Shown here one piece after another: positions 1 to 9,025 of a stretch of DNA of 64,000 nucleotides. The notes under the pieces are model-generated. The model was given only the letters and a program-made list of their open reading frames with translations, was not told the DNA's origin and did not search any database. Source of the stretch: CAYWXK01 sp964462515. GTDB lineage: Bacteria > Planctomycetota > Phycisphaerae > Sedimentisphaerales > Anaerobacaceae. Location of the stretch: NCBI GenBank assembly GCA_964462515.1, contig CAYWXK010000021.1:1-64000 (forward strand), in the 5' to 3' direction. Position 1 is the first letter of the stretch; every line of letters starts with the position of its first letter. Position numbers and translations under genes: made by a program.

Positions 1-353
1 TGGCTTAAATTTTTCCAAGTTTAACCTCAAGACAAAATTGTTTGGGCAACATCCTAAACAAAAAGCACTTTGGGGGAGAGAAAGCTTGAAAAAAATTACA
101 GAGGGCAGCCTTCCCACCACCTTCTTTATTACTTGTAATGTATCAAATCAAAGAAGAAATGTCAAATAAATTTCTACTATTTTATCATCTGAGCCTATAA
201 AATCCCAAGTTTCATAAAAAAGGATAGGCTTATAGCCAAAACCGGCTGATTTATCAAGTATTTCAGAACACAAAACATCATTTTTAAGGACAGTAAAAAC
301 TTCTTATTTTGACCGCCAGTGTAAATTGAAACAGATATTATCGTCTAAATCCT
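1..353. other. no gene recognised
   Basis: AT-rich stretch downstream of the minus-strand lipoprotein gene. I see no convincing reading frame, RNA gene or repeat in it. It may contain the end of a gene that starts outside the window, but nothing recognisable supports that. Confidence 0.5.
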
Positions 354-1034
354 TCAGGGCGGAGAAATCCAGCGGACTTCAAAAGTATCTTTATCCACGA
401 GCATCTTATCCGATAATTTATCCTCGATACCCTCGATATATTCGACGACGAATTCATCATCCCTTTCCTCAACAATCCTGATTCTACGAGGTATGCATGG
501 TCCTCTTTCACGGTCAAGGAATCCTTTCGCAGCACTTCTCGCCGTGTCACATATATTCCAGGATCGTTTGTCTATTCTCTTATAAGGAGGAACTGAATTG
601 CACTCTTCTTCCATAACAATCAGGGCTGGCTTCACTGTTGTGTCCAGCCAAAAGCGAAATACATTGCCTTTGCTATATGAAAATTCCCCTCCTTTCACGA
701 CAATACCGGACTCCGGAGTCGGCCAGTTGTAGTAATCTACGAATGTTAAACGGTCATCCGTCCATTTGCCCCTTGTTACCTCTATGATTTCCCAGTTAAT
801 TACCTTCCAATTATATACCCAGTTTCCTTTGACAGTTCTGGCGTAATCTTTAATCTCTTTGCAACGTGCAAGAAGACAAACGTTTTCTTTGGACCAAGGT
901 TCCCAACGGTCAAAATAAATGTGCGCATCTTTAGGTAACCGTGCATTTACAGATACTGGCGGCCGGGGTGGATAGCAGCCCCCTACGAAAAAAATAATAA
1001 TTGCCAATGCACTATGAACTACAGTCCTAATCAT
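354..1034 (-). CDS. hypothetical lipoprotein
   Basis: A 226-residue protein that I do not recognise. The N-terminus has a basic residue, a hydrophobic stretch (about residues 5-18) and a lipobox-like FFVGGC, so it is probably a lipid-anchored envelope protein cleaved before Cys20. The mature part is mixed alpha/beta, rich in Trp, Asp and Glu, with several Cys residues and no known catalytic motif. A good ribosome site (AGGGAGGG) lies just before the ATG, which supports this start. It is transcribed away from the fucosidase gene, and the two genes share a short intergenic region. No function is proposed. Confidence 0.7.
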   Translation of the reverse strand: MIRTVVHSALAIIIFFVGGCYPPRPPVSVNARLPKDAHIYFDRWEPWSKENVCLLARCKEIKDYARTVKGNWVYNWKVINWEIIEVTRGKWTDDRLTFVDYYNWPTPESGIVVKGGEFSYSKGNVFRFWLDTTVKPALIVMEEECNSVPPYKRIDKRSWNICDTARSAAKGFLDRERGPCIPRRIRIVEERDDEFVVEYIEGIEDKLSDKMLVDKDTFEVRWISPP

Positions 1035-1194
1035 ATACGCCCTCCCTGATAATATTTCTTTGACTATAAGGCCACAATATTTTTCTATTCAAAAAATTCT
1101 ACAAAAAACGCAAGTTTTATTTTCAGCAGATTATGCTATATTATATATGTTGTTTCGCTCTATTGACATTCTAAAACCAGAAAGGATGAAAACA

Positions 1195-2952
1195 ATGCTG
1201 TTCAACAAACAAATCCAGTGCTTAATTTTGATTGTGTATATTTTTGCGGCAGGTCTATTTACAGGATGTTCTTTGAAGCAGGTTCAAAACGTCAGACTCC
1301 AAAAGCCCTCTGATAATTTACGCACCTCCGAAAAGGATATGCAATGGTGGCGGGAGAGCAGATTCGGACTTTTTATTCACTGGGGTCCGGTCAGCCTAAA
1401 GGGAACAGAGATTGGGTGGTCTCGCGGCAGAGAAATACCGGTTGAGGTCTATGACAATCTTTATAAAGAATTCGACCCGGCAAAATTCGACGCAGCCGAG
1501 TGGGTAAGAATTGCAAAAGCAGCAGGCACAAAATATATCGTAATCACCTCCAAGCACCACGATGGTTTCGCCATCTTCGACTCCAAATACACCGACTACG
1601 ATATTATGTCCACGCCATTCAAGCGAGATGTGATAAAAGAGCTAGCGCGAGAGTGCAAAAGACAGAAAATCAAGCTATGTTTTTATCATTCCATAATAGA
1701 CTGGCACCATCCTGACTATCTGCCTCGCGGGGCGGGTGACAAACGCCCCACCGCTGATGCCGTCTTCGAGCGATATGTAATTTATATGAAGAATCAGCTC
1801 AGTGAGCTTCTGACAAACTACGGCCCAATCGGCATCTTGTGGTTCGATGGCGAGTGGGACCCGACCTGGACGCCGGAACACGGCACGGCACTTTACGCCT
1901 TTGTCAAAAGTTTTCAGCCGCACATCATTATCAACAACCGTGTCGGCAAAGGCAGAGCTGGTATGGAAGGCACTACCGAAAAAGGCGAATTCCCCGGCGA
2001 TTACGACACGCCCGAACAGCAAATCGGCAAATTCAACAACGACCGTCCGTGGGAGAGTTGTATAACAATCTGTCAGCAGTGGGCGTGGAAACCCAACGAC
2101 CAGTTGAAGTCACTTAAAGAGTGCATCCACACCCTTGTCAATGCTGCAGGCGGAGACGGCAATTTACTTCTGAATGTCGGCCCTATGCCGGATGGGCGTA
2201 TCGAACCGAGGCAGGTCGAACGGCTAAAAGAGATGGGTGATTGGCTCAAAAAATACGGCCAGAGTATTTATTCGACCCGCGGTGGGCCATTCAAGCCGGG
2301 CTCGTGGGGTGCGAGCACGCATAAAAAGAATACCATTTACCTGCACATTTTGAACTGGTCGGATGATACAATCACCCTGCCGGCTATTCCCAAAAAGATT
2401 ATCGCAAGCTCTGTTTTGACCGGCGGCAAAGCTGTCGTCAAACAGACGAAAGAAACTATCGAAATCTCTGTGCCGAAGACCTCTCGCGATTCTCTCGACA
2501 CTATTATTATGCTGAAGCTTGATGGGTCAGCCGGTGACATACCTGCGTGCGATGTTTCACCGGAATCACTAACTGCGGGAAAAAAGGCAACTGCATCCAA
2601 CGTTTTTGAAAATAGGACTGAACACAATCCTGATAAAGCAGTTGACGATGACCTTTCGACCCGCTGGGCAACGGACTACGGCATCAAACAGGCCTGGCTC
2701 GAAGTTGACCTCGGAAAACCTGTGACATTTAACCGCGTCAAGATAAGTGAGGCTTACGAGAGAGTAGAGGAATTCGAGCTGCAATATAAAGATGGCGACC
2801 GGTGGCAAACGTTTCTTCGAGACACAAAGATTGGCCCGGAATTCTCAAAACAGTTCGACCCCGTTACAGGGCAAGATATTCGTCTAAACATTCTCAAGGC
2901 GACTGAAGGTCCGACGATATGGGAGTTTGGGGTCTTTGCACCAAAGAAATGA
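1195..2952 (+). CDS. secreted alpha-L-fucosidase, GH29, with C-terminal F5/8-type carbohydrate-binding domain
   Basis: Retaining exo-glycosidase expected to release L-fucose from glycans. I chose the ATG at 1195 because AAAGG lies nine bases upstream and it opens directly on a lipoprotein-type signal (hydrophobic segment, then FTGC). An upstream TTG at 1060 would add residues with no family match. GH29 hallmarks are the N-terminal WWRESRFGLFIHWG, the SKHHDGF motif, and GILWFDGEWD, whose Asp is the expected nucleophile. Roughly the last 130 residues resemble a discoidin/F5/8 C domain (ASNVF...DDDLSTRWATD...LEVDLGKPV), a usual partner for binding polymeric substrate. A possible extended -10 (TGCTATATT, 1134-1142) lies upstream without a clear -35. 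There is no sulfatase or transporter beside it. Confidence 0.93.
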   Translation: MLFNKQIQCLILIVYIFAAGLFTGCSLKQVQNVRLQKPSDNLRTSEKDMQWWRESRFGLFIHWGPVSLKGTEIGWSRGREIPVEVYDNLYKEFDPAKFDAAEWVRIAKAAGTKYIVITSKHHDGFAIFDSKYTDYDIMSTPFKRDVIKELARECKRQKIKLCFYHSIIDWHHPDYLPRGAGDKRPTADAVFERYVIYMKNQLSELLTNYGPIGILWFDGEWDPTWTPEHGTALYAFVKSFQPHIIINNRVGKGRAGMEGTTEKGEFPGDYDTPEQQIGKFNNDRPWESCITICQQWAWKPNDQLKSLKECIHTLVNAAGGDGNLLLNVGPMPDGRIEPRQVERLKEMGDWLKKYGQSIYSTRGGPFKPGSWGASTHKKNTIYLHILNWSDDTITLPAIPKKIIASSVLTGGKAVVKQTKETIEISVPKTSRDSLDTIIMLKLDGSAGDIPACDVSPESLTAGKKATASNVFENRTEHNPDKAVDDDLSTRWATDYGIKQAWLEVDLGKPVTFNRVKISEAYERVEEFELQYKDGDRWQTFLRDTKIGPEFSKQFDPVTGQDIRLNILKATEGPTIWEFGVFAPKK

Positions 2953-3025
2953 TAGTGGCGATGCCTGCCTGTCAGCAACTCTTGTATCGTGCTGCAAATC
3001 CATATAAAAAATCCACAAAGTGTGG

Positions 3026-3781
3026 TTATAAAGTGAGGCCGTCTATTCTGGATTTAAGCTCTCCGGTTTTACGATAATCGGTCATATCCGGAGCCAGGGC
3101 TGTTATCGTGATAAATCCTTCTGTCAGCAAAGCTGCATCGGTAGGGACATCGTCTGCACGGTGCGGCCCGCCGGTCAACTGAAAGACGGTCTGACCCTGC
3201 TCATTTTTTTGCGGGATATAGGACTCGTCGAAATCTTTTGTCGATTGAGGAACGACCCTTACACCTTTCGGCTGGCCCTTGGAGAGCTGAGGGATATTGA
3301 CATTTATTACTTCGCCGCTTTTGACGGGCATAAGTGCTTTGAGGATTTTTGCACAATAAGTTGCAGCTTTCTCATAGTCCATCTGCTCATCACGGGAGAG
3401 ACTCAACGCGACAGCGGGGATTTTTAAGAAGGCGCCTTCCATCGCAGCGGCCACGGTGCCGGAATAATATACGTTTATACCTGCATTTGAGCCGTTGTTT
3501 ATTCCTGCAACGAGCAGGTCTATTGGGCCTTCGTGAAGCTGCATACAGGCGAGCTTGACACAGTCGGCAGGCGAGCCCTGGACGCTAAAACCAGTGAAGC
3601 AGCCGTTAATATCAACTTTATTACATACCACGGGGCTGTGGAACGTTACGCTGTGGCTGGCGCCGGAGCGGCTTTCAGCCGGCGCAACAACCATCACATC
3701 GCCGAACTTGACCAGCTCTTTATAAATCGCAGCCAGCCCCGGCGCAAAAATGCCGTCATCGTTTGTTAGTAATATCTTCAT
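3026..3781 (-). CDS. surE: 5'-nucleotidase SurE
   Basis: Cytoplasmic metal-dependent nucleoside monophosphate phosphatase (survival protein E), which hydrolyses 5' or 3' nucleotides. The start MKILLTNDDG is the family N-terminus and carries the two metal-binding Asp residues. It is preceded by GGAGACGAAGG, so I prefer it to a start seven codons upstream. Other family signatures are the SGTVAAAMEG segment, the NNGSNAG loop and PVVCNKVD. The 251-residue length is normal. The gene stands alone, convergent with the fucosidase and divergent from the MFS gene. SurE often sits beside pcm or nlpD, but neither is present here. Confidence 0.95.
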   Translation of the reverse strand: MKILLTNDDGIFAPGLAAIYKELVKFGDVMVVAPAESRSGASHSVTFHSPVVCNKVDINGCFTGFSVQGSPADCVKLACMQLHEGPIDLLVAGINNGSNAGINVYYSGTVAAAMEGAFLKIPAVALSLSRDEQMDYEKAATYCAKILKALMPVKSGEVINVNIPQLSKGQPKGVRVVPQSTKDFDESYIPQKNEQGQTVFQLTGGPHRADDVPTDAALLTEGFITITALAPDMTDYRKTGELKSRIDGLTL

Positions 3782-3945
3782 ACCTTCGTCTCCACAGGCC
3801 AAATTGTAACCGCCGACAAAGCGTGTGTCAATTGACAGCTTCGCGGTATATTGTATCCTGGTTTTCCCATATAAAGTCGTGCATTAGAAACGTTACACTG
3901 ACCCTCTAACCTTGATAATATTGGAGCATACGAGTAATATAAACA

Positions 3946-5235
3946 ATGATGCTCAGTAATAATTCTGATAATGTAAGTAATGTTAAGCATATTTTTCGTG
4001 CGTTGCGGCATAGAAATTATCGTCTCTTTTTTGGCGGTCAGAGTATATCTCTGGTCGGCACTTGGATGCAGCAGGCAGCAATGAGCTGGCTGGTGTATCG
4101 CCTCACTAATTCCGCATTTTTGCTTGGCATTGTCGGATTCTCGGGACAAATTCCCGCCTTCTTTTTAACGCCTTTCGCTGGAGTCATATCTGACCGGCAT
4201 AATCGACATCGTGTTTTAATTGTCACCCAAACACTGGCAATGTTACAGGCGTTAATACTCTCAACGCTTGTCCTTACCAATCGTATAACAGTAGGGCAAA
4301 TCGTGGCGTTAAGCATATTTCTTGGTTTAGTGAATTCTTTTGATATTCCTGTTCGGCAGGCATTTGTTGTGGAAATGATAGAAGAAAGGGAGCACCTCAG
4401 TAACGCAATAGCATTAAACTCCTCTATGGTCAATGCGGCGAGGTTAGTCGGGCCACCTCTCGCCGGCATCCTTATTGCCGCCTTCGGAGAGGGTATATGT
4501 TTTTTGTTAAATGGCGTTAGTTATATTGCGGTTATTGGCTCTTTATTGGCGATGAAAATCGCCCCGAGGAAAATAAAACCACCTGATACTCACGTTTTGC
4601 ATGAATTAAAAGAAGGTTTTATCTACGCCTTTAACTTTAAGCCCATCAGATTTATTCTCATCCTTCTGGCTCTGGTTAGTTTAATGGGCGTGCCGTATCA
4701 GGTGTTAATGCCTGTCTTTGCAAGAGATATTTTTCATGGAGGGTCAATAACCTTTGGCTTTCTAACGGCGATGTCCGGCATTGGCGCTTTAACGGGCGCT
4801 ATTTATCTTGCGGGCAGAAAAAGCGTCATCGGTTTGGGTAAGATAATTCCGTTGGCCTCCGGTTTTTTTGGGTTGGGAGTTATTGCGTTTGCATTATCCA
4901 GAACTCTGTGGTTTTCAATGGCAGTGATGTGCATGACCGGCTTTGCAATGATGGTTCAGATGGCAGCCAGTAACACGGTCTTGCAGACCATTGTCGAAGA
5001 AGACAAACGCGGCAGGATTATGGGCTTGTTCACGATGGCGTTTATGGGGATGGTGCCTTTTGGAAATTTGTTAGCCGGAAGTTTAGCCAGCAAGATAGGA
5101 GCACCGAATACTTTATTGCTCGGCGGAATATGTTGTATTATAGGTGCACTTATGTTTGTTAGAAAGCTTCCATCGCTGCGGGAGAAAATCCGCCCCATAT
5201 ACATCCAAAAAGGCATCATCTCGGAAGTAAATTAG
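3946..5235 (+). CDS. MFS transporter of the EntS/MFS_3 type
   Basis: A 429-residue inner-membrane protein with about 12 hydrophobic helices. The opening FRALRHRNYRLFFGGQ and the TWMQQAAMSWLVYRLT segment are typical of MFS_3 exporters (enterobactin exporter EntS and relatives). The loop SDRHNRHRVLI after the second helix is the MFS motif A region. The substrate cannot be read from sequence and no siderophore genes are nearby. Two adjacent ATGs (3946, 3949) could start it, with only a distant purine-rich site upstream, so the exact start is uncertain. It forms a single-gene unit divergent from surE. Confidence 0.85.
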   Translation: MMLSNNSDNVSNVKHIFRALRHRNYRLFFGGQSISLVGTWMQQAAMSWLVYRLTNSAFLLGIVGFSGQIPAFFLTPFAGVISDRHNRHRVLIVTQTLAMLQALILSTLVLTNRITVGQIVALSIFLGLVNSFDIPVRQAFVVEMIEEREHLSNAIALNSSMVNAARLVGPPLAGILIAAFGEGICFLLNGVSYIAVIGSLLAMKIAPRKIKPPDTHVLHELKEGFIYAFNFKPIRFILILLALVSLMGVPYQVLMPVFARDIFHGGSITFGFLTAMSGIGALTGAIYLAGRKSVIGLGKIIPLASGFFGLGVIAFALSRTLWFSMAVMCMTGFAMMVQMAASNTVLQTIVEEDKRGRIMGLFTMAFMGMVPFGNLLAGSLASKIGAPNTLLLGGICCIIGALMFVRKLPSLREKIRPIYIQKGIISEVN

Positions 5236-5440
5236 GAAATGGCATATTATTTGAAAATTTCTTTTCCAATCGTCTTTTTTAAGCATTCGAAATGTTCAAT
5301 TACCAAATAGATATCCAATATAATGTTTGACTATGGAGAAGTATTCGCTGGATAAAAATGGACTTGGCAATGCCTGCCGTTTTCAGGCGTTCCAAAACCC
5401 CTAAAATCGAAAATAGCAAATTGTCAATATTGATTGCCTC

Positions 5441-5468
5441 TTGCAAATTATTTGGCAGGGTTTACACT
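5441..5468 (+). promoter_or_regulatory. possible sigma-70 promoter
   Basis: TTGCAA and TACACT are separated by 16 bases, just upstream of the methyltransferase fragment at 5477. The predicted start would fall almost on the ATG, so it would be leaderless or nearly so. This is a weak call from sequence only. Confidence 0.25.
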
Positions 5469-5476
5469 AATGGCCT

Positions 5477-5745
5477 ATGGGAAAGAAATCTAAATCAAAT
5501 TCCAGGAAAACTCCAGCGAGCGGCAAACCATCCTCTCTAATCGATACCCGGGTCATTTATTGCGGCGATAACCTTGACCAGTTGAAAAAATTCCCCGATG
5601 GATGCGTTGACCTTATCTATATCGACCCGCCTTTTAACTCTAATCGCAATTATGAGGTCTTTTGGGGTGAGACAAAGGAAAAACGTTCATTCGAAGACCG
5701 CCACGCCTCAACGCAGGCATATATCGACTTTATGCGTCCCCTCCG
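5477..5745 (+). pseudogene. 5' fragment of a beta-class DNA methyltransferase gene
   Basis: The first about 88 codons encode the N-terminus of a site-specific adenine/cytosine-N4 methyltransferase. They run from a basic tail through VIYCGDNLDQLKKFPDGCVD to the catalytic IDPPFNSNRNY motif and a typical GETKEKRSFED...AYIDFMRPL segment. After about position 5745 the similarity stops. The frame runs on to a stop at 5882-5884, but that extension is only antisense of the HNH gene. The AdoMet-binding FxGxG half and the target-recognition region are missing, and I found no remainder downstream. The gene looks truncated by arrival of the convergent methylase/HNH pair, and the product should be inactive. 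Confidence 0.8.
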
Positions 5746-5790
5746 GCGGGCAATCTCAATTTCCCAAATTATTAGAATGCCCCTTAAAAT

Positions 5791-6897
5791 TTATTCCCCT
5801 GACTTAATGCGATTGCATTGTTCGCAGAGCATCTGGCAGTTTTCGGAAATTGTTTTTCCTCCTTCATGCCAAGGCTTGATATGATCAGCTTGCATTTCTT
5901 CTATTTCAAAATGCTTTCCTTTTTCTGGACATCTTGCATTTGCGCAAATACCTTTTTGTCTTTCGTAGGCTTCTCTTTTCTGGTTGTTGGAAAAAGTTCT
6001 AATGTTTAAAGCCTTTTCACTGCCAGTCAAAAGATATTCGTAAATGCCCGACTTTTTCGTCACATCTTCGTCTTGCATCAATACGACGATTTTTTTCTCC
6101 AATTTTTTGGAGTCAAAATTCCTGTCTTTGTTTTCATTATAAAGGTTGCCCCATGCTACGTCTTTCATTTCCTTGCGGTAATTCGTAAACGTCTTTCTTA
6201 CCCATGCGATAACATCCTGAAAGTATTGCCACAATTCGTCGGCATTTTTTACATGCTGATGCTTGGCCATATAATTTTCTATTTTGCCGTCATTAATCCA
6301 CGAAAGCGAGGTTTCTAAGTACTCCTGCCGTATTGGTGAACCACTAACTAATTGTCCGCCGTCGTTTGCCAATAAATATGCCACACAATTTGTTTTACTA
6401 AATTTCAATTTAGCGTCGGAGAGCCACGGCCCGGTATAAACCGCGTTGCGGATTTCCTGATCGGTCAATTTTTCCCCGGCAATGTTGATAATCCTGAACC
6501 AGTCCAGCCGCTCTTTGTCCGTGCCTTCGCAGAAATAAATCATCAGCTCGTAATCCAAAATATGGTCCTGTTCCTCCTTGGTCAGGTTATGGAAATATCT
6601 TTCGTTCAGCGAAAAATCGCCATTCACATATTGGCCAATACTGATAGTACGCTGTTGGCCGTCCAGCACTTCATAGCCGCCGTCTTCTCTAATCATCCAA
6701 TACATCACATTTAGCGGAAAATCTTTGGTGACGGTATTGATGACTGCATCGCGCTGTTTGTCTTTGTAAATAAACTCCCTTTGATATTTCGGTCGAATAT
6801 CAAGTTTGCCATTATAAGCGACCACGCCCTCTTCGGCGCTGTCTTTGTATCCGGCAAGCACTTCGCGTATCGGGATTCGATGTAATTCAATTTTCAT
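5791..6897 (-). CDS. DUF262-type protein with C-terminal HNH nuclease
   Basis: A 368-residue protein with an N-terminal DUF262 (GmrS/DndB-ParB-like) domain, shown by the YQREFIYKD segment and the VLDGQQRTIS nucleotide-hydrolysis motif. It has a C-terminal HNH nuclease with zinc-type cysteines (CANARCP, CEQC) and the core MQADHIKPWHEGG. DUF262 proteins are NTPases found in modification-dependent or phage-defence nucleases. The ATG directly abuts the TAA of the upstream methylase, so the two are translationally linked. The pairing suggests a restriction-modification-like module in which this is the restriction component. The base composition looks more AT-rich than the flanking housekeeping genes. 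Its target and activity are inferred, not shown. Confidence 0.85.
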   Translation of the reverse strand: MKIELHRIPIREVLAGYKDSAEEGVVAYNGKLDIRPKYQREFIYKDKQRDAVINTVTKDFPLNVMYWMIREDGGYEVLDGQQRTISIGQYVNGDFSLNERYFHNLTKEEQDHILDYELMIYFCEGTDKERLDWFRIINIAGEKLTDQEIRNAVYTGPWLSDAKLKFSKTNCVAYLLANDGGQLVSGSPIRQEYLETSLSWINDGKIENYMAKHQHVKNADELWQYFQDVIAWVRKTFTNYRKEMKDVAWGNLYNENKDRNFDSKKLEKKIVVLMQDEDVTKKSGIYEYLLTGSEKALNIRTFSNNQKREAYERQKGICANARCPEKGKHFEIEEMQADHIKPWHEGGKTISENCQMLCEQCNRIKSGE

Positions 6898-7929
6898 TTA
6901 TTTTTTTACCTTCTTATTTTTTACAATAATTCTAAAATAGGAATATTTTCCGTTTATAGATAAATCTTTATCATCGTTGCCTTTTCGAAACCTCACTATT
7001 TTAAACTGTTCAGGATTATATTTATCGATAAAAGTGATTGGTACGCCGATATATCCAGGATAATCATAAGGAATGTCTGTGTATTTGTTTACATTGATTG
7101 CATCATAGTTATCATATTTTGGATACTCCTCGGGTGTATATTTTTTGTAAAGAATAATGTCCTGCTTATGTTTTTCAACTTCAAGATTTGTAAACCAACA
7201 CGATGTCGAGACTCGCGCAATTTTTTTGCCGACTTTGTCAATATGATGAAAATGTTTCCAATGGTCTGGCACTACAAAAAACATGCCGACATTAAAGTTG
7301 GTGTAGCCAGTGCGGAACTTATCTTCTTTAATTAACTTAAAAATCTCTTTATACGTTAGGGCATTTGTATTGCCTATAATCAAAAACTTTTTTTCATATT
7401 TCACAAGCTGGGCGACATACTCGCGGAATAGTGTAAATGGCGGATTAGTCACGACTACATCGGCTTGCTTAATTAGCTCGATACATTCATCACTGCGGAA
7501 ATCGCCATTTCCATTTAAGGGGGTTGCAGTGTTTTTGTCGTGTTTTAGTAAATACTTTACATCGTCGAGGTTTATCGCGCCATTTCTGTTGGTATCCGTC
7601 ACTTCTTTGATTTCGATTTTAAACGGCTCTTTGCCCGACGGCTTCAGCCCTTCCACCTCAAACAGCGGTAACTGCCCGCCGACTATCGGCGATTTGACGT
7701 AACTCGTGGTGATAAGTTTTTTAAGTCCCAGCGAGTTGAAATTGGCAGCAAAATATTTAAAGAAGTTGCTCTCAAAAGGATCGTCGCAGTTGCAATACAC
7801 TACTTTGCCACGAAACTGATCTTTGTAGTGTTTTAGCTCCTTTTCAATATCAACAAGTTGAGTATAAAACTCGTCCTTCTTGGAATCTTTAGCAGAATGC
7901 AGGTTTTTGTTTGATGATGATTTGGCCAT
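6898..7929 (-). CDS. EcoRI-family adenine-specific DNA methyltransferase
   Basis: A 343-residue protein that resembles the EcoRI methylase family. It has KKDEFYTQ near the N-terminus, an AdoMet-binding-like VVYCNCDDPFESNFFKYF, and the catalytic VVTNPPFTLF (N6-adenine NPPF motif). A conserved later block NVGMFFVVPDHWKHF is also present. It should methylate adenine in a short DNA target and so protect it from a partner nuclease. It is the first gene of a two-gene unit whose second gene (DUF262-HNH) starts at the base after its stop. The gene is strongly AT-rich, with many Lys, Asn and Tyr codons, which is consistent with horizontal transfer. The recognition sequence cannot be predicted. Confidence 0.88.
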   Translation of the reverse strand: MAKSSSNKNLHSAKDSKKDEFYTQLVDIEKELKHYKDQFRGKVVYCNCDDPFESNFFKYFAANFNSLGLKKLITTSYVKSPIVGGQLPLFEVEGLKPSGKEPFKIEIKEVTDTNRNGAINLDDVKYLLKHDKNTATPLNGNGDFRSDECIELIKQADVVVTNPPFTLFREYVAQLVKYEKKFLIIGNTNALTYKEIFKLIKEDKFRTGYTNFNVGMFFVVPDHWKHFHHIDKVGKKIARVSTSCWFTNLEVEKHKQDIILYKKYTPEEYPKYDNYDAINVNKYTDIPYDYPGYIGVPITFIDKYNPEQFKIVRFRKGNDDKDLSINGKYSYFRIIVKNKKVKK

Positions 7930-8334
7930 ATTGTTTTTTGAAACTCTCCGGCATTCCGGAATTTATCATTCTTTCATGCGTGTCTCTATTTTATGATAAT
8001 TGAAATCAGCCATCCACATATTTTAATATTATTGTCTTTTATTAAGATGTCAACCGCAAATTAAAGGGGACATTCTACTTTTTGCAATTCTAAACCATAA
8101 TCGGCAACCTTGTTTATATCGACAAATTAAGAAAATGAAAATAAAACCCACCCGACGAAATCGCCATTGTTGAAAAATCCGTATAATCCGTGGTTAATTT
8201 CTTTATGTCTTAGTGCCTTCGTGGCAACCCCCCCCAAAAAATCCAACAAACAAAACCAAAAACTTCTGCTATTTTCACCCAACCCTGAGTTTCAGTCGTT
8301 TGAACTTTGGTTATTCAAATCTTTGCCTGAGTTT
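7930..8334. other. intergenic, AT-rich, with dispersed repeat remnant
   Basis: I see no gene here. It probably holds the promoter of the methylase/HNH pair. From about 8185 it contains a phrase (...cgtggttaatttctttatgtc...) that recurs imperfectly at 8555-8595 and again near 36620-36650, so it belongs to a dispersed intergenic repeat family. Confidence 0.5.
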
Positions 8335-8455
8335 GTTTGCTCGGCTTATCGTAAGGAAGTCCCTCTCTTTGGGACTTCGGCGGACGAAGCAAAAGGGCAT
8401 CGCAGATACTCGTATCGAGAATGACCTCGGCTGAGTACGCCAAAGCCGAGCAAAC
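8335..8455. repeat. MITE-like element with 13-bp terminal inverted repeats
   Basis: GTTTGCTCGGCTT at 8335-8347 is perfectly inverted at 8443-8455. Inside are two further hairpins: AAGTCCC/GGGACTT (8357-8377) and GATACTCGTATC (8405-8416). There is no coding capacity and no obvious target duplication. It could be a non-autonomous mobile element or a structured transcript. Confidence 0.55.
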
Positions 8456-8630
8456 CCCTTCGTGTCTTTGAGTTTTTGTGGCTACTAATCCGTGTGAATC
8501 TGTGCAATCTGTGGTTACTTTTGTGTTTTTTTGCGGCTAAACTCTCCACGTAATCTGCGGTTAATTTCTTTGTGTCTTCGAGTCCTCGTGGCAAACCCAA
8601 AAAACTTTTGCCTAAAAAAACAGATTTTTA
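8456..8630. repeat. dispersed 'aatctgtg...ggttaatttc' repeat cluster
   Basis: Several related phrases follow one another (gtgtgaatctgtgcaatctg, ggttaatttctttgtgtctt, cctcgtggcaa). The same set appears degenerately at 8185-8230 and 36500-36670, and in part at 41396-41425. It is non-coding. Confidence 0.5.
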
Positions 8631-8659
8631 TTGAATAAATAGGCATAATCTGGTATAAT
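8631..8659 (+). promoter_or_regulatory. strong sigma-70-like promoter
   Basis: TTGAAT (8631-8636), a 17-base spacer ending in TGG, and a perfect TATAAT (8654-8659). The spacing is ideal. The predicted start falls at about 8666, which is the ATG of a 45-codon frame. No recognisable gene follows, because repeat sequence begins within 90 bases. Confidence 0.55.
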
Positions 8660-8665
8660 ACACAC

Positions 8666-8803
8666 ATGATTGGAGGGAATGACTCCCGTCAGGAACGGAA
8701 AGAACGCGGAGCCCCGCACGCTAAGGAACAGCCCGCCCTGAGCGCAAGTCGAAGGGCCTGTCCTGCTTGTCCTGAGCTTGTCGAAGGGAGCGGCCTGTGG
8801 TGA
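8666..8803 (+). other. possible leaderless 45-codon remnant ORF
   Basis: The frame starts where the promoter above would initiate (MIGGNDSRQERKERG...). Its second half is encoded by a widely dispersed repeat (cctgagc...gtcgaaggg), so the original gene seems truncated or the frame is fortuitous. I do not recognise the product. Confidence 0.25.
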
Positions 8804-8885
8804 GCAAACCTGTCTTGAGCGTATTTATACTGAGCGTAGCCGAAGTAGTCGAAAGAGTCGAACCAAGTCGAAGGGCAGACCCAGT
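8745..8885. repeat. repeats of the tgagc(n)gtcgaaggg type
   Basis: Four degenerate copies of a short phrase (cctgagcgcaagtcgaaggg, cctgagcttgtcgaaggg and two weaker ones) lie in about 140 bases. The phrase is known from intergenic regions of many unrelated bacteria. It is non-coding. Confidence 0.5.
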
Positions 8886-8944
8886 CGAATAATCTACTAA
8901 ACCTTGTTTATAGCATTTGAAAATTTGATTTTAGGATTTGTTTA

Positions 8945-8972
8945 GGATTTAGAGTTTAGGATTTAGGATTTT
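8945..8972. repeat. heptanucleotide tandem repeat (ggattta)4
   Basis: Units ggattta, gagttta, ggattta, ggatttt run without interruption, and ggatttg precedes them. This is one of five 7-bp tandem repeats in the window. It is intergenic. Confidence 0.6.
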
Positions 8973-9025
8973 TCGCTGTTGTCCACCTTTAGCGGAAGCT
9001 CCGATCGACCAAAAGCGAACGATTT

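Noticed and set aside
5598..5884. Continuation of the methyltransferase frame past 5745
   Set aside because: The extra residues are the antisense of the HNH gene's 3' end and match nothing in methyltransferases.
8167..8600. Small protein genes in the repeat region
   Set aside because: The open frames of 70-90 codons there are made of dispersed repeat sequence and hairpins, overlap on both strands and have no ribosome sites.
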